Assembly (NCBI RefSeq): GCF_001911425.1 | Contig: NZ_MPPL01000001.1 | Coordinates: 4,278,287 to 4,342,286, forward strand | Reading direction: 5' to 3' | Origin: Mucilaginibacter polytrichastri | GTDB taxonomy: Bacteria; Bacteroidota; Bacteroidia; Sphingobacteriales; Sphingobacteriaceae | DNA length: 64,000 bases | The notes under the pieces: model-generated | Told to the model about the DNA's origin: nothing | Databases searched by the model: none | Seen by the model: the letters and a program-made list of their open reading frames with translations, nothing else | Program-made: the position numbers and the translations under genes | Shown: in pieces, positions 62,429 to 64,000 of the stretch | Layout: each line of letters opens with the position of its first letter | Position numbering within the stretch: position 1 is the stretch's first letter

Positions 62429-62783
62429 TCATATTCATCATTCCTAAAACTTTACCATAAAATGAATGATAAAAGAAATGCACAGAGTTTAAAGGCTTTT
62501 TGGGGACAACTTGCTGACCTTTTGTAGTTGGAATCAGCAATACCACTACAAAAACAGCACGGGACTTGGTATGTTAATCTTTCTGATTTCATCATCGTAC
62601 CTGCAATGATGGGCATTACCAGTTTGTGGTTTTGGAAAGATCTGGGCCTTACAGGAAAAGCGATTAGCTGGCACCGTAGAGGCCATGTAGTCGAAATCAT
62701 TGAACCCTTTGCATGGAATCTTGTATGTGAAAAAAGAAAATCCGCTAAATCTTTAAAATTCAGCGTATTCTTTCATTTTCTTG
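62429..62783. other. Intergenic region, possible decayed reading frame
   Basis: 355 nt. From the ATG at 62462 a plus frame runs 21 codons to a TAG (62525), then continues open with NLSDFIIVPAMMGITSLWFW before entering the tRNA gene antisense. It matches no family I know; it may be a remnant or chance. Confidence 0.35.
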
Positions 62784-62871
62784 CGGAGAAGGAGGGATTC
62801 GAACCCTCGATACGCTTGTGACGTATACACACTTTCCAGGCGTGCTCTTTCGACCACTCAGACACTTCTCC
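62784..62871 (-). tRNA. tRNA-Ser (anticodon GGA)
   Basis: On the minus strand the acceptor GGAGAAG pairs with CTTCTCC followed by discriminator G. D-arm GTCTGAGTGGTCGAAAGAG, anticodon stem CACGC-CTGGAAA-GTGTG with anticodon GGA, long variable arm around TACGTC/GCGTA, T-arm GAGGGTTCGAATCCCTC. CCA is not encoded. Confidence 0.95.
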
Positions 62872-63195
62872 TATTATTATAAACATTGCTAAACTTTGAA
62901 GGCTGTAAACCTCCCTTGATTAACAAGTTTGCAAAAGTATAATAATATATAGGTATAACAACAAAAAAGGCGAAGCCTTTTACAGCCCCGCCTCCATCAT
63001 TCAACCACACTTATCAATCAATAGTAATATCTTTCCGCGCTATATTTGAGCTTCTGCAACTGAAGTAACAGCCAAAGCTGCGATTAATAAACCTCCAAAT
63101 ATTTTCGCTTTCCTAATTATCGTTTTATATAGTAATAGATGGATTAAAATTCAATAAGTTTAATCGTCTTAAACAAATAAACACTGCAACACCTA
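62872..63195. other. Intergenic region with an orphan signal-peptide-like frame
   Basis: 324 nt. On the minus strand a frame around 63110-63042 reads RKAKIFGGLLIAALAVTSV then AEAQI and a stop, like a signal peptide, but with no ATG, GTG or TTG start. A terminator hairpin follows at 62962-62981. Otherwise nothing seen. Confidence 0.4.
62962..62981 (-). terminator. Hairpin with T run on the minus strand
   Basis: AAAAGGC-TTC-GCCTTTTTT on the minus strand, between the orphan signal-peptide-like frame and tRNA-Ser. Confidence 0.7.
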
Positions 63196-63675
63196 ATGGC
63201 CCGCACAAAAGAAAATCAATTTGTAATACAGAAAGTACAGCCTGCGCTGTTAGGTTTAATGGATGGTTCGGTATCTACACTGGCACCCATATTTGCCACA
63301 GCCGGGTTAACCGGTACACCTATTAAAGCTTTTTATGTAGGTTTAGCTGCATCATTAGGGGCCGGGATAAGTATGGGCCTGGCCGAAGCACTATCTGACG
63401 ATGGCACCGTTACCGGGCGGGGCAACCCTATATTGCGGGGAAGTATTACCGGCTTTAGCACGGCACTTGGTGGCATGCTGCATACCTTGCCATTTTTGAT
63501 CGGCAACTTACAACACGCCCTGCACCTGGCTTATGCAGTAGTGGTATTTGAATTATTGGCCATTGCCTTTATCAGGTATAAGTTTATGAAAACGCCGCTG
63601 CTATCAACCATTTTACAGGTAATAGTGGGCGGCGGCATTGTGTTTGTACTTGGTATATTTTTAGGTAACGCCTAA
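63196..63675 (+). CDS. VIT1/CCC1-like transporter-type membrane protein
   Basis: 159 residues, four to five membrane segments. LLGLMDGSVSTLAPIFATAG and AASLGAGISMGLAEALSDDG correspond to the D-G-x-x-S and the metal-site helix of VIT/CCC1 iron-manganese transporters; RGSITGFSTALGGMLHTLPF and LQVIVGGGIVFVLGIFLG follow. It is shorter than canonical VIT proteins and has no soluble ferritin-like part. Convergent with the transglutaminase gene (4-nt gap). Confidence 0.8.
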   Translation: MARTKENQFVIQKVQPALLGLMDGSVSTLAPIFATAGLTGTPIKAFYVGLAASLGAGISMGLAEALSDDGTVTGRGNPILRGSITGFSTALGGMLHTLPFLIGNLQHALHLAYAVVVFELLAIAFIRYKFMKTPLLSTILQVIVGGGIVFVLGIFLGNA

Positions 63676-63679
63676 AGCA

Positions 63680-64000
63680 TTATTGCTGCTGTTGTTGCTG
63701 CTGCTGGATCATTTCCATATAGCGCTGATAACTATTTTTAGAGGTATCGTTTTCCAGCCCTGCAAACGGCCCGGGTTTGGTTACCCTGTCCACAAACTGA
63801 TCTATAGCTGGTTCTGGTTCATGGTCCTGGTAGCCTACAGATACAGCAACTTCCAGGTGGTGGCCCGATGAGCCTTTGTACACACCCTTCACCGGTGAGC
63901 AATCTAAAAAGTTACGGCCCACGGCCAGGCGTACGTGGGTTTCGTTAGCCACGCAGTTATTGGTAGGGTCTAAGCCTAGCCAGCCGTAATTGGGTATATA
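63680..64000 (-). CDS. Transglutaminase-like protein, C-terminal part (cut by window edge)
   Basis: The frame is open from the right edge (YIPNYGWLGLDPTNNC) to a stop at 63680. The segment with the catalytic Asp (GLDPTNN) then VRLAVGRNFLDCSPVKGVYK is typical of bacterial transglutaminase-like cysteine proteases of the SMART TGc type. The C-terminus ends in MEMIQQQQQQQQ, eight glutamines in mixed CAG/CAA codons. The start and the catalytic Cys/His lie outside the window. Confidence 0.85.
   Translation of the reverse strand, partial: YIPNYGWLGLDPTNNCVANETHVRLAVGRNFLDCSPVKGVYKGSSGHHLEVAVSVGYQDHEPEPAIDQFVDRVTKPGPFAGLENDTSKNSYQRYMEMIQQQQQQQQ

Noticed and set aside
62528..62821. 97-codon frame ending EKEGFEPSIRL
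   Set aside because: The tail is the antisense translation of tRNA-Ser, a known annotation artefact; the body has no family.

Overview
The window is chromosomal DNA from a Bacteroidota bacterium, most likely Sphingobacteriaceae close to Mucilaginibacter or Pedobacter. The signs are a SusC/SusD pair, several TAnnTTTG promoter elements, few Shine-Dalgarno sites, and families such as BT_3928, DUF1599, DUF2911 and the YncE/phosphatase fusion. Assignments rest on reading the translated proteins for family motifs; no database search was run.

Layout. 1-4928 (minus) is a polysaccharide utilisation locus, susC-susD-GH144-like glucanase, cut by the left edge. 5505-13398 holds trhO, a secreted esterase, kbl, pheS with a Rieske-like lipoprotein, a TetR regulator and rlmD. 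13405-14964 is a striking array of 13 units with a 121-bp period. 15097-25798 is housekeeping: a phosphoribosyltransferase, an aroK operon with 4-nt overlaps, folP, recJ-lptB-GH3, an MBL hydrolase, a response regulator and yceI. 25926-26251 is a broken trehalase start, followed by palindromic repeats. 26555-36438 has gcvP, pdxJ, a deacetylase-like protein, ybjQ, sdpI/sdpR, ahcY, an M23 peptidase and a bacilliredoxin. 36515-37383 has three tiny membrane proteins in a row. 37738-46715 has an amidohydrolase and M1 peptidase pair, DUF2911, cdaA, terC, a polyprenyl synthase and an SMP-30 protein.

46873-63675 is more accessory: DinB-like and UDG-like proteins, an aldo/keto reductase, fasciclin, a propeller-phosphatase fusion, a TetX-like monooxygenase, two Crp/Fnr regulators around a cupin, a quinone oxidoreductase and a chloroperoxidase-like hydrolase. 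These look like a stress or detoxification neighbourhood. It is followed by a GbsR/MarR regulator whose probable operator is repeated in front of the adjacent DCC-epimerase pair. A tRNA-Ser(GGA) and a VIT-like protein close the window, with a transglutaminase gene cut by the right edge.

The most noteworthy signals are the 121-bp double-hairpin array, the matched GbsR/MarR operators, the orphan sdpRI pair with a clean operator, a Rieske-fold lipoprotein lacking cluster ligands, the trehalase remnant, and small genes (a 46-aa lipoprotein and three small membrane proteins).
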